A stretch of 64,000 nucleotides of DNA, taken from assembly GCF_026810505.1 (NCBI RefSeq), contig NZ_CP101750.1, positions 7,986,515-8,050,514 of the forward strand, written 5' to 3'. The translations under genes were made by a program, and so were the position numbers. This document shows, piece after piece, positions 45,398 to 53,947 of the stretch (positions within the stretch are counted from its first letter, which is position 1; the number at the start of each line of letters is the position of its first letter). The DNA comes from Streptomyces sp. Je 1-369. Its GTDB lineage: Bacteria > Actinomycetota > Actinomycetes > Streptomycetales > Streptomycetaceae. The notes under the pieces are model-generated. The model had not been told where the DNA came from and searched no databases. It saw nothing but the letters and a program-made list of their open reading frames with translations.

Positions 45398-46654
45398 TTG
45401 CTCTCCTCCGCATCGCCTTCGGGCGCGCCGCGCTTCGGCGCCAACTACACGCCCGGCCAGGGCTGGTTCCACCACTGGCTCGACTTCGACCTCGATGCCG
45501 TACGCGCCGACCTCGACGCCATCGCCTCGCTGGGCCTCGACCACATCCGGGTCTTCCCGATCTGGCCGTACTTCCAGCCGAACCGCACCCTCATCCGGCC
45601 GCGCGCCGTCGACCAGCTGGTCCAGCTCGCCGACGCCGCCGCCGAACGCGGTCTGGACGTCAACGTCGACGGTTTGCAGGGGCACCTGTCGAGTTTCGAC
45701 TTCCTGCCCGCGTGGACGCAGACCTGGCACCGGCGGAACATCTTCACCGACCCCGACGTGGTCTCCGGCCAGGCCGCCTATCTGCGCACCCTGGCCGCCG
45801 CGTTGGCGGACCGGCCGAACTTCATCGGCATGACCATAGGCAACGAGATCAACCAGTTCTCGGCGGGCCCGCACCCCGACCCCGACCGCATCACCGAGGA
45901 ACAGGCGGAGAGCTGGCTGCGCACCGTACTCGCCGCCTGCGAGGAGGGCGCCCCCGGCAAGCTGCACCTGCACGCCGAGTACGACGCCGCCTGGTACCAG
46001 GACGACCAGCCCTTCACCCCGGCGCAGGCCGCCGGGCTCGGCGCGGTGACCGCCGTGCACTCCTGGGTGTTCAACGGCACGGCGCAGCGCCACGGTCGCA
46101 CGGGTGCGGCTACGCGGCAACACGCCGCGTACATGATCGAACTGTCCAAGGCGTGGGCGACCGATCCGCGCCGCCCCGTCTGGCTCCAGGAGGTCGGTGC
46201 GCCCGCGCCGCTCATACCCGCCGAGCACGCGGCGGCCTTCACCGAGGACACGATCGAGGCGGCGCTCGACTGCCAGGACGTGTGGGGCGTGACGTGGTGG
46301 TGCTCCCACGACGTCTCGCGCGACCTCGCGGACTTTCCCGAACTGGAGTACAGCCTCGGTCTGTTGACGAGCGAGGGCAAGGTCAAGCCCGCGGGCGAGG
46401 CGATCGCGCGGATCGTGCGGGAGTGGAGCGGCCGTACGTACGCGCCGGCGCCGCGGACGACCGCGGTGGTCGTCGACGACGCGATGTCACGGCGCTCGGA
46501 GTGCGCTCCCGGAGGCGCGGTATTCGAGGCGTTCGCGCGGCTTGTCGCCGACGGGGTGCGCCCCACGGTGGTCCTTGCCGGACGGGTGGCGGACTCCGGG
46601 CACCTCGCTGCGCGAGGTATCCGCGACGTGCTGCTTCCGACGGACGTCGGGTAG
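45398..46654 (+). CDS. GH5-like intracellular glycosidase
   Basis: A 418-residue (beta/alpha)8-barrel enzyme of the GH5/clan A type without signal peptide. The start PRFGANYTPGQGWFHHWLDF and LDHIRVFPIWPYFQPN form the first strands. The acid/base is Glu150 in IGNEINQF and the nucleophile Glu265 in WLQEVGAPAP, with WWCSHD near strand 8. It is read from a TTG at 45398, six bases after CCAGGA. The operon context (importer, GH38) suggests it trims imported mannose-containing oligosaccharides; the exact subfamily is not clear to me. The last 70 residues are Ala/Val-rich and look like a short extra region. Confidence 0.8.
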   Translation: MLSSASPSGAPRFGANYTPGQGWFHHWLDFDLDAVRADLDAIASLGLDHIRVFPIWPYFQPNRTLIRPRAVDQLVQLADAAAERGLDVNVDGLQGHLSSFDFLPAWTQTWHRRNIFTDPDVVSGQAAYLRTLAAALADRPNFIGMTIGNEINQFSAGPHPDPDRITEEQAESWLRTVLAACEEGAPGKLHLHAEYDAAWYQDDQPFTPAQAAGLGAVTAVHSWVFNGTAQRHGRTGAATRQHAAYMIELSKAWATDPRRPVWLQEVGAPAPLIPAEHAAAFTEDTIEAALDCQDVWGVTWWCSHDVSRDLADFPELEYSLGLLTSEGKVKPAGEAIARIVREWSGRTYAPAPRTTAVVVDDAMSRRSECAPGGAVFEAFARLVADGVRPTVVLAGRVADSGHLAARGIRDVLLPTDVG

Positions 46655-46662
46655 GCGCGCGC

Positions 46663-46713
46663 TCGTCCGTCCGCCCGTCCGCCCGTCCGTCCGCTCGTCT
46701 GTCCGTCCGTCTC
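46663..46713. repeat. CCGT-type tetranucleotide repeat
   Basis: A run of imperfect CCGT/CCGC units directly after the GH5-like stop and before the 36-bp array. Probably slippage-derived. Confidence 0.7.
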
Positions 46714-46737
46714 GCACGGGGCTCCGCCCCGGACCCC

Positions 46738-46915
46738 GCTCCTCAAACGCCGGAGGGGCTGGATATCTCTCCCGCTCCTCGTACGCCGGAGGGGCTGGAT
46801 ATCTCTCCCGCTCCTCGTACGCCGGAGGGGCTGAATATCTCCCCCGCTCCTCGTACGCCGGAAGGGCTGAAATGTCCCCCGGCTCCCCGTGCGCCGGAGG
46901 GGCTGAAATTTCGAA
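46738..46915. repeat. five tandem 36-bp units (GCTCCTC..ACGCCGGAGGGGCTG)
   Basis: Units start at 46738, 46774, 46810, 46846 and 46882, an exact 36-bp period. Each contains GCTCCTC, ACGCCGGAGGGGCTG and an AT-containing tail. The first unit, with the CGGGGCTCCGCCCCG hairpin before it, matches a dispersed intergenic sequence very common in Streptomyces. The array lies between two genes of the same operon. Confidence 0.9.
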
Positions 46916-46930
46916 CATCGGAGAACCCTC

Positions 46931-49900
46931 ATGCATGACGACCGCAGCCTGGTCGAAGGCCGCCTCAAGCGCGTTCTGGACGAGCGCATCAGGCCCGCCG
47001 TGTACCCCGCCTCCGTACCCCTCGACGTGGCCGTGTGGAACGCGCCCGGCGAGCCCGTGCCGGTCGCCGAAGGGCTCGCCGCCGAGCCGTCGCCGACGGT
47101 GGTCGGCGAGAAGTGGGGGGCGCCCTGGGGGACCAGCTGGTTCCGGGTGACCGGGACCGTGCCGCGGGAGTGGGCGGGCAGGACCGTCGAGGCGATCCTC
47201 GACCTCGGCTTCGACGAGAACATGCCCGGCTTCCAGTGCGAGGGCCTCGTCTACCGCCCCGACGGCACCCCGGTGAAGGGCCTCAACCCGCGCAACCAAT
47301 GGGTGCGGGTCGCCGCTCCCGCCGAGGGCGGCGAAGAGGTGCGGCTGCATATCGAGGCCGCTTCCAACCCCGTCATCCTCGACTACCACCCCTTCCTGCC
47401 CACCCAGCTCGGTGACAAGGAGACCGCGGGCAGCGAGCCCCAGTACAAACTGGAGCGCATGGATCTCGCCGTCTTCGACGAGACGGTGTGGCAGCTCGTC
47501 ATCGACCTCGAGGTCCTCGGTGAGCTCATGCAGGAACTGCCCCAGGACTCGGGGCGGCGCTACGACATCGTGCGCGCGGTCGGCCGTGCCCTGGACGCTG
47601 TCGACCTCCAGGACGTGAACGGCTCGGCCGCCGCGGCGCGGGCGCAGCTCGAAGGCGTCCTCACCACCCCCGCCGAGCCGTCGGCGCACCGCATCAGCGC
47701 CGTCGGCCACGCCCACATCGACTCGGCGTGGCTGTGGCCGCTGCGCGAGACGGTGCGCAAGGTGGCGCGTACGACGTCCAACATGACCGCGCTCATCGAG
47801 GACGAGCCGGACTTCGTCTTCGCCATGTCGCAGGCGCAGCAGTGGGCGTGGATCAAGGAGCACCGCCCGGAGGTTTGGGCGAAGGTCAAGAAGGCCGTCG
47901 CCGACGGGCGGTTCGTGCCCGCGGGCGGCATGTGGGTCGAGTCGGACACCAACATGCCGGGCTCGGAGGCGATGGCCCGTCAGTTCGTGCACGGTAAGCG
48001 GTTCTTCCTCGACGAGTTCGGCGTCGAGAACGACGAGGCGTGGCTGCCCGACACCTTCGGCTTCGCCGCAGGACTCCCGCAGATCATCAAGGCGGCCGGC
48101 TCCAAGTGGCTGCTCACGCAGAAGATCTCGTGGTCCCAGACGAACCGCTTCCCGCACCACACCTTCAACTGGGAGGGCATCGACGGCACCCGGATCTTCA
48201 CGCACTTCCCGCCCGTCGACACGTACAACTGCTCGATGAAGGGCAGCGAGATCGCCCACGCGGCGAAGAACTTCAAGGACAAGGGCGTCGCCCGGCACTC
48301 CCTCGCCCCCACCGGCTGGGGCGACGGAGGCGGCGGCACCACCCGCGAGATGATCGCCAAGGCGGCGCGCCTCCGTGACCTGGAGGGCTCGGCGACCGTC
48401 GAGTGGGAGACGCCCGCCGCCTTCTTCGAGAAGGCCGAGGCCGAGTACCCGAACGCGCCCGTCTGGGTCGGCGAGCTCTACCTCGAACTGCACCGCGCCA
48501 CCCTCACCAGCCAGGCAGGCACCAAGCAGGGCAACCGCCGCAGCGAACACCTCCTGCGGGAGGCGGAGCTGTGGGCCGCGACGGCGGCGGTGCGGGGCGA
48601 CTTCGCGTACCCCTACGAGCAGTTGGACCGCATCTGGAAGACGGTCCTGCTCCACCAGTTCCACGACATCCTGCCCGGATCGTCCATCGCCTGGGTGCAC
48701 CGCGAGGCCCGCGCGACCTACGCGGCGCTCGCCCAGGAACTGAACGGCATCATCGACGAGGCGCAGCGCGCACTCGCCGGTGAGGGCACCGGCTCGCTCG
48801 TCTTCAACTCCACTCCGCACGCCCGCGACGGCGTGCCCGCGGGCGGCGCGCGGGCCGCGGCGGCCGACGGCACGGCGACGACCGCCCCGCGTGCGGACGG
48901 TGGCTACGTCCTCGACAACGGGCTGCTGCGGGTGGAGATCGACGGGCGCGGCCTGGTCGTCTCCGCGTACGACCTGGTGGCCGACCGCGAGACCGTCGCG
49001 CCGGGCCGGGCGGCGAACCTGCCCCAGATCCACGCCGACTTCCCGAACATGTGGGACGCGTGGGACGTCGACGAGTTCTACCGCAACACCGTGACCGATC
49101 TCGTGGAGGCGGACGAGGTCACAGCCGGTGAAGGCGAAGGTGAAGGTGGAGGTGCCTCGGTCCGCGTCGTGCGCACCTTCGGTGACTCGCGCCTCACGCA
49201 GGTGCTCACGCTCGCGCCCGGTGACCGGCGCCTCGACATCGACACCGAGGTCGACTGGCACGAGACGGAGAAGTTCCTCAAGCTCGCCTTCCCGCTGGAC
49301 ATCCACGCGGAGCGGTACGCCTCGGAGACCCAGTTCGGGCACTTCTACCGCGCCACGCACACCAACACGAGCTGGGAGGCCGCCAAGTTCGAGGCCTGCA
49401 ACCACCGGTTCGTGCACATCGAGGAGCCGGGCTGGGGCGTCGCGCTGGTCAACGACTCGACGTACGGGCACGACGTGACACGCACGGTGCGCGCCGAGGA
49501 CTCCGGCACGACCACGACGGTCCGTGTCTCGCTCCTGCGCGCCCCGCGCTTCCCCGACCCCGAGACGGACCAGGGCGTCCACCGCTTCCGGCACGCCCTG
49601 GTGCCGGGCGCGGGGATCGGCGACGCGGTGCGCGAGGGGTACCGGGTCAACCTGCCCGAGCGCAGGATCACGGGGGGCGCGGTCGAGGTGGCGCCGCTGG
49701 TGACGGTCGACGACGACGCGGTGGTCGTCACGGCGGTCAAGCTCGCCGACGACGGCAGCGGTGACGTGGTCGTCCGCTTCCATGAGGCCCACGGCGGGCG
49801 GGCGAAGGCCACGCTCACCACGGGGTTCGCGGCGGGTTCGGTCGCCGTGACCGACCTGCTGGAGCGGCCGCTCGACGGGGTGCAGGCGCCGGAGCTCGCG

Positions 49901-49966
49901 GGTGACGCGGTCGCGGTGACGCTGCGGCCGTTCGAGCTGGTGACGCTGCGGTTCACGCGGGGCTGA
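46931..49966 (+). CDS. GH38 alpha-mannosidase
   Basis: Cytoplasmic exo-alpha-mannosidase of 1011 residues. The N-terminal domain is followed by the catalytic domain with the zinc-binding GHAHIDSAWLWPL (His262, Asp264), the nucleophile Asp374 in WLPDTFGFAAGLPQ and the late zinc-site region HQFHDILPGSSI. The C-terminal half is the beta-sandwich region of GH38. Zinc or another divalent ion is needed. There is no signal peptide, so it works on imported oligomannosides. The ATG at 46931 follows CGGAG. It is the last clear gene of the LacI-controlled operon. Confidence 0.95.
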   Translation: MHDDRSLVEGRLKRVLDERIRPAVYPASVPLDVAVWNAPGEPVPVAEGLAAEPSPTVVGEKWGAPWGTSWFRVTGTVPREWAGRTVEAILDLGFDENMPGFQCEGLVYRPDGTPVKGLNPRNQWVRVAAPAEGGEEVRLHIEAASNPVILDYHPFLPTQLGDKETAGSEPQYKLERMDLAVFDETVWQLVIDLEVLGELMQELPQDSGRRYDIVRAVGRALDAVDLQDVNGSAAAARAQLEGVLTTPAEPSAHRISAVGHAHIDSAWLWPLRETVRKVARTTSNMTALIEDEPDFVFAMSQAQQWAWIKEHRPEVWAKVKKAVADGRFVPAGGMWVESDTNMPGSEAMARQFVHGKRFFLDEFGVENDEAWLPDTFGFAAGLPQIIKAAGSKWLLTQKISWSQTNRFPHHTFNWEGIDGTRIFTHFPPVDTYNCSMKGSEIAHAAKNFKDKGVARHSLAPTGWGDGGGGTTREMIAKAARLRDLEGSATVEWETPAAFFEKAEAEYPNAPVWVGELYLELHRATLTSQAGTKQGNRRSEHLLREAELWAATAAVRGDFAYPYEQLDRIWKTVLLHQFHDILPGSSIAWVHREARATYAALAQELNGIIDEAQRALAGEGTGSLVFNSTPHARDGVPAGGARAAAADGTATTAPRADGGYVLDNGLLRVEIDGRGLVVSAYDLVADRETVAPGRAANLPQIHADFPNMWDAWDVDEFYRNTVTDLVEADEVTAGEGEGEGGGASVRVVRTFGDSRLTQVLTLAPGDRRLDIDTEVDWHETEKFLKLAFPLDIHAERYASETQFGHFYRATHTNTSWEAAKFEACNHRFVHIEEPGWGVALVNDSTYGHDVTRTVRAEDSGTTTTVRVSLLRAPRFPDPETDQGVHRFRHALVPGAGIGDAVREGYRVNLPERRITGGAVEVAPLVTVDDDAVVVTAVKLADDGSGDVVVRFHEAHGGRAKATLTTGFAAGSVAVTDLLERPLDGVQAPELAGDAVAVTLRPFELVTLRFTRG

Positions 49967-49983
49967 AACGCGGGTGAGGCCCT

Positions 49984-50700
49984 TCAGCCGTCGGTCCGCA
50001 GCCATACGCGCAGCGGGCCGACGGGCTCGAACCCTTGGCGGAGCGCGGCCGCGAGGTCGTCGCCGTGCTCGTATCCGACGACGGGCACGCCCGGCCACAG
50101 CCGGTCCGTGGCCTCCAGGCAGGAACGCCACGCGTCGTCCAGGTCGTCGTCGGTGGCGAAGAGGTTGGATACGCCGATGGCTCCGGCACCGGGGTAGGCG
50201 ATGGCGCCCGCGGTGACGGGACCGGTGGCCGCGGGTGTCAGGAACACCGCTCCGGCGTCGAGCAGCGCGGGCCGGAAGAGCCCCTCGCTCTCCCCGGCAC
50301 CGCTCCACGCGGCCTCCCACGCGAGCAGTCGTCCGGCGCCGTCGACCGGCTCCCAGTCCCCGGCACGCGGCGGGGCGGGGTCCGTCGCCGCGCGGTAGAT
50401 CCACTGCGCATCGAACAGCACCTCGAAGCCCGTCCCGGAGAGGTCCAGCGTGCCGAAGCTGTCCTTGACGGAGGCGCCGGGGGAGGAGAGGTCGATGCGG
50501 GGCAGTACGTCGTCGGGGGTCGCCGCGGGCGAGAGCGTCACGGCGTCGGGGTACAGCGGGGGAGTGCGCAGAGCGCTTGCCCATACGCCTCCTTCGATGG
50601 TGCCTTCCACTCCGTGGGAGCGGCAGACGGCGTCGCACCAGTCGGCGTTGTTGTGTACGGCCGCGGTGAGGAACGGGGTGGCGTGCGAGTCGGTGATCAC
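49984..50700 (-). CDS. GNAT-like acetyltransferase-related protein
   Basis: A 238-residue protein. The C-terminal third resembles a GNAT acetyltransferase (IGVSNLFATDDDLDDAW and VPVVGYEHGDDLAAALRQGF then EPVGPLRVWL), where the acceptor Gln/Arg-x-x-Gly-x-Gly loop appears degenerate. The N-terminal part (HATPFLTAAVHNNADWCDAV) is shared by many uncharacterised Streptomyces proteins. The GTG at 50700 has no ribosome site, so the mRNA may be leaderless. It converges with the mannosidase gene. Confidence 0.65.
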   Translation of the reverse strand: MITDSHATPFLTAAVHNNADWCDAVCRSHGVEGTIEGGVWASALRTPPLYPDAVTLSPAATPDDVLPRIDLSSPGASVKDSFGTLDLSGTGFEVLFDAQWIYRAATDPAPPRAGDWEPVDGAGRLLAWEAAWSGAGESEGLFRPALLDAGAVFLTPAATGPVTAGAIAYPGAGAIGVSNLFATDDDLDDAWRSCLEATDRLWPGVPVVGYEHGDDLAAALRQGFEPVGPLRVWLRTDG

Positions 50701-50833
50701 GCGGGGATGCTGTCAGAGGTGGCCCGTGCGCGTCGCCCGTATTTCTTTCGCCGCCTTGCGGGGAGAGGGGTGTCATTCGTGACCCGGTGCAACATGATGA
50801 GCTCCTGAGTCTGTCGCGCAACGGGGGTGTGGC

Positions 50834-51836
50834 ATGGAACCGACGGAGCTCGCGGTGCTTGCGGTGGGTGTCGTCACCGCGGTGGCCACGGGGGCGGCGA
50901 CCGGTGTGGGGGAGGCCGCGGGAGCCGCCGTCACCGAGCTGGTCAGGTCACGGCTGGCCCGCACGGAGCGGGGGCGCGCGGCGCTGGCGGGGATCGACGG
51001 GGGCGGGGCGAGCGGACCCGAGCAGACGCAAGCCCAGGCGCAGGCCGTCCTGCGCGAGGAAATAGAGGCGGACCCCGAGCTGGGGCGGCAGCTCGCCCTG
51101 CACCTCAACACCCCCACGACGTACAACCGTGACTCGGTGGTCATCGACCGCAGCACGATCTCGCGCAGCCACATCTCGCTCGGACCGATCACGGTCAACA
51201 AGACGCCGGGCTCGCTCGCCGTCCTCGCGGTGACCGGCGTACTGCTACTGGCCCTGGTGGCGCTCGGCGTATACGGAGGAGAGCGGCGGCAAGGCCGCGC
51301 CGGACGAGGGAAAAGCCGCCGACTCGGCCGGCGGCAAGGCCGATCGGACGCGTGCGCTGACCGTGGCGCAGACGCGCGACGCCCTGCCCACGCCGAAGGA
51401 CATGCCGCCCGGCTGGTCACAGGAGGGCCCGGCCGATGCCGTCGAAGCGGAGCAAGCGGGCGCCTGTCACGAGGGAGACACGCGGTACGCGATGACGGCA
51501 TCGGGGTCCGGGTCCGTCAGGGCCGAGTTCCAGATCTTCGGCTGCACCTCGCCCACCCAGGCGGAGCGCGTACGCAAGCAGCTCGTACGCGAGCAGTCCG
51601 GCTACGACAGGACCACACCGCTCTCCCTGGCCGCCCTCGGCGACAAGAGCTCGACCTTCACGTACTACAAGGAACCCGAGGACAGCACGAACGCCATGGC
51701 CGTCCTTCGGGTGGGCAGCACCGTGGGCTGGCTGCGCTTCGGCGAGGTCAACGACCTGCCGGGCTACGAGGCGCAACTCGACGAGCTGGCCCGCGCCTTC
51801 GTCGGCCGGATCGAACGGACCCTGGCTGACGGCTGA
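50834..51836 (+). pseudogene. frameshifted membrane-anchored protein
   Basis: Two overlapping frames together make one sensible protein. Frame one (from the ATG at 50834) gives a soluble N-terminal domain ([20 protein letters not shown]), a low-complexity AQAQA stretch and a membrane helix (LAVLAVTGVLLLALVALGVY). About 51270-51290 the sense continues in the +1 frame (SGGKAAPDEGKAADSAGGKA, then LPTPKDMPPGWSQEG) as an extracellular domain with two Cys (GACHEG, FGCTSPT), ending LADG at 51836. No start exists for the second frame between a TGA at 51231 and the junction. Mutation, sequencing error and programmed shift cannot be separated here. The stop lies inside a heptamer repeat. Confidence 0.7.
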
Positions 51837-51893
51837 CGGCTGACGGCTGACGGCTGACGGCTGACGGCTGACGGCTGACGGCTGACGGCTGAC
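51824..51893. repeat. ten copies of the heptamer GGCTGAC
   Basis: Ten perfect head-to-tail GGCTGAC units. The stop codon of the frameshifted gene (TGA, 51834-51836) lies in the second unit. Since seven is not a multiple of three, a change in copy number before the stop would alter the C-terminus. Confidence 0.95.
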
Positions 51894-51914
51894 GGTCGTC
51901 CCGAGGAGTGCGCT

Positions 51915-52625
51915 TCACCCCTCCACCTGCGCCCGCAGCCACTCCTCCACCTCGCCCACGTGCGCCGCCGCCGCGGCGCGGGCCGCCTCCGGGTCGCGGG
52001 CGACGAGTGCGCGGTGGATGCGGGCGTGCTCGCGCCGGGTGCGTTCGAACGCGCCCTCTTCCTGGTAGCCGCGCCAGACCCGTGCGCGGAACGTCCGCGA
52101 CGACAGGCCCTCCAGGATCGCGGCCATCGTGTCGTTGCCCGCGGCCAGGGCGATCGTGCGGTGGAACGCCAGGTCGTGGGAGAGGATCTCCTCCGGGTCG
52201 TCCGTGGCGTTCATGGCTTCCAAGTGCTTCTCGACGTCGGCCAGTTGGTCCGGGGAGATGCGGGCGGCGGCCAGTGCGGTCGCGGTGGACTCCAGTACCC
52301 GGCGGATTTCGAGGAGCTCGACGAGGCGCGCTCCACGGGACAGGTCGGCGACCACGCCGAAGGTTTCCAGGAGGTCTCCGGCCTCCAGTTGGGTGACGTA
52401 GATGCCGGAGCCGTGCCGGGCTTCGAGCACCCCGAGTACCGTCAGTGCCCGGATGGCCTCCCGCATCGAGCTGCGGGAAATGCCCAGCTGGGCCGCCAAG
52501 TCCCTTTCCGTGGGCAGGCGTTGACCTGCTTCGAGCCCGCCCTCGCGGATCATCGTCTTGATCTGCTCGATGGCCCGCTGCGTCACGGTGCCCTTCTGCG
52601 GGGCGGCCTGGTCTGGCTGGTCCAC
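51915..52625 (-). CDS. GntR/FadR-family regulator of the fucose operon
   Basis: Regulator of 236 residues: a winged helix (RAIEQIKTMIREGGLEAGQR, GISRSSMREAIRALTVLGVL) and an FCD effector domain with the metal-binding pattern (HDLAFHRTIALAAGN, EHARIHRAL, AAAHVGEVEEWL). I use the GTG at 52625 because GGAGGAG lies six bases before it; a GTG at 52640 would put that site inside the gene. It is divergent from the ABC/fucose operon with matching palindromes between. The ligand is probably a fucose-pathway acid. Confidence 0.9.
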   Translation of the reverse strand: MDQPDQAAPQKGTVTQRAIEQIKTMIREGGLEAGQRLPTERDLAAQLGISRSSMREAIRALTVLGVLEARHGSGIYVTQLEAGDLLETFGVVADLSRGARLVELLEIRRVLESTATALAAARISPDQLADVEKHLEAMNATDDPEEILSHDLAFHRTIALAAGNDTMAAILEGLSSRTFRARVWRGYQEEGAFERTRREHARIHRALVARDPEAARAAAAAHVGEVEEWLRAQVEG

Positions 52626-52670
52626 GTAACGCTCCTCCACTGGCCGGGTCGCCGCAGTCTAGTCAGAGAT

Positions 52671-52683
52671 GTGGTCCGACCAC
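52671..52683. promoter_or_regulatory. GntR operator, primary
   Basis: GTGGTC-C-GACCAC is a perfect 13-bp palindrome of FadR-subfamily type, 46 bp before the regulator start, so autoregulation is likely. Confidence 0.75.
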
Positions 52684-52734
52684 TACGGCCGGAAACCGGG
52701 GAAAGTCGCCGACGAGGGGTGTTGTGGGCGGCAA

Positions 52735-52743
52735 GTGGTCTGA
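52735..52743 (+). promoter_or_regulatory. GntR operator half-site near the fucose operon
   Basis: GTGGTCTGA repeats the left half of the upstream palindrome (GTGGTCCGA with one change), about 110 bp before the binding-protein start and next to AT-rich TAAATATT, a possible promoter element. Confidence 0.5.
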
Positions 52744-52852
52744 TAAATATTCGCGTCATCAGGTCCCCCTCCTTTCCCCCTCCCTCGCCCTCCCTCCCCC
52801 TCCTTCCCTCTTCCGTTCCCCCCTCGTTCCCCCGTCGATGAGGAGTCCGCAG

Positions 52853-53947
52853 ATGGCCAGCCGGAACGTGCGCAGCAAACCGAGCAACAGGCTCAGCAGG
52901 AACGGGACGTCACGGGCGGTGCGCGCCGCGGCCGTCACCGCCTGCGCGGCCCTCGTCCTCGCCGCCTGCGGCAGTACGAAGGACACCGCGTCGCCCGGCG
53001 CGGGTGGCGGCGGAGAGGGCAGGGTCGGTGTGATCCTGCCCCTGCTGACCTCACCGTTCTGGCAGTCGTACAACGACTACGTGCCCAAGATGGCGAAGTC
53101 CGAGGACGTCGACGCGATGAAGACCGTCAACTCCAACAGTGACCCCTCGCAGCAGATCACCGACATCAACAACCAGCTCAACCAGGGGGTCAAGGGGCTC
53201 GTCGTCGCACCGCTCGACAGTGCCGCGATCGCCGCCGGGCTCGACCAGGCCGAGCGCAAGGGCGTGCCCGTGGTCACCGTCGACGTCGCCCCCGAGAAGG
53301 GCAAGGTCGCGATGGTCGTGCGGGCCGACAACGTCGCGTACGGGGAGAAGGCCTGTGACTACCTCGGGGGCGAGGTCAAGACCGGCAAGGTCGTACAGAT
53401 CATGGGCGACCTGGCCTCCGTCAACGGGCGTGAGCGCTCCAAGGCCTTCCGGGACTGTATGAAGAGGAAGCACCCGAAGCTGCAGGTCCTGGAGATCCCC
53501 GCCAAGTGGGAGTCCGACACGGCCGCCGCCAAGCTGGACACCCTGCTCAACTCCCACCCCGACATCAAGGGCATCTACATGCAGGCGGGCGGCGTGTACC
53601 TCGCGCCCACCCTGCAGACCCTCAAGTCCAAGGGGATGCTGAAGAAGGCGGGGGAGAAGGGGCACATCACCGTCGTCTCCAACGACGGCATCCCGCAGGA
53701 GTTCGACGCCATTCGCAAGGGCCAGATCGACGCGACCGTCTCGCAGCCCGCCGACGCCTACGCCAAGTACGGCATGTACTACATCAAGGCCGCGATGAAC
53801 GGGAAGAAGTTCGAGCCCGGACCGACCGACCACGGATCCGAGATCGTGAAGCTGCCCAGCGGCATCCTGGAGGACCAGCTGCCCGCCCCGCTGGTCACCG
53901 GGAAGAACGTCGACGACTCCGAGCTGTGGGGCAACAAGGTCACATGA
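52853..53947 (+). CDS. sugar-binding lipoprotein, RbsB type (probable L-fucose importer)
   Basis: Binding protein of 364 residues. The lipoprotein signal ends VLAAC (Cys about residue 39), followed by a Gly-rich linker and the type I periplasmic-binding fold (VGVILPLLTSPFWQSYNDYV, GLVVAPLDSAAIAAGLDQAE, VVSNDGIPQEF). The ATG at 52853 follows GAGGAG; the long pyrimidine tract before it (about 52762-52840) belongs to the leader. It is the first gene of a seven- or eight-gene operon for L-fucose uptake and oxidation. Confidence 0.9.
   Translation: MASRNVRSKPSNRLSRNGTSRAVRAAAVTACAALVLAACGSTKDTASPGAGGGGEGRVGVILPLLTSPFWQSYNDYVPKMAKSEDVDAMKTVNSNSDPSQQITDINNQLNQGVKGLVVAPLDSAAIAAGLDQAERKGVPVVTVDVAPEKGKVAMVVRADNVAYGEKACDYLGGEVKTGKVVQIMGDLASVNGRERSKAFRDCMKRKHPKLQVLEIPAKWESDTAAAKLDTLLNSHPDIKGIYMQAGGVYLAPTLQTLKSKGMLKKAGEKGHITVVSNDGIPQEFDAIRKGQIDATVSQPADAYAKYGMYYIKAAMNGKKFEPGPTDHGSEIVKLPSGILEDQLPAPLVTGKNVDDSELWGNKVT

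Noticed and set aside
46738..46915. CRISPR-like look of a regular array
   Set aside because: The units are contiguous with no unique spacers and no cas genes are present.
45712..46938. Protein with five 12-residue TPEGLDISPAPR repeats
   Set aside because: It is an out-of-frame reading through the GH5-like gene and the 36-bp DNA array; the repeat arises because 36 is divisible by three.
51748..51942. Antisense peptide repeat SAVSRQP
   Set aside because: Produced only by the GGCTGAC heptamer array; no start signals.
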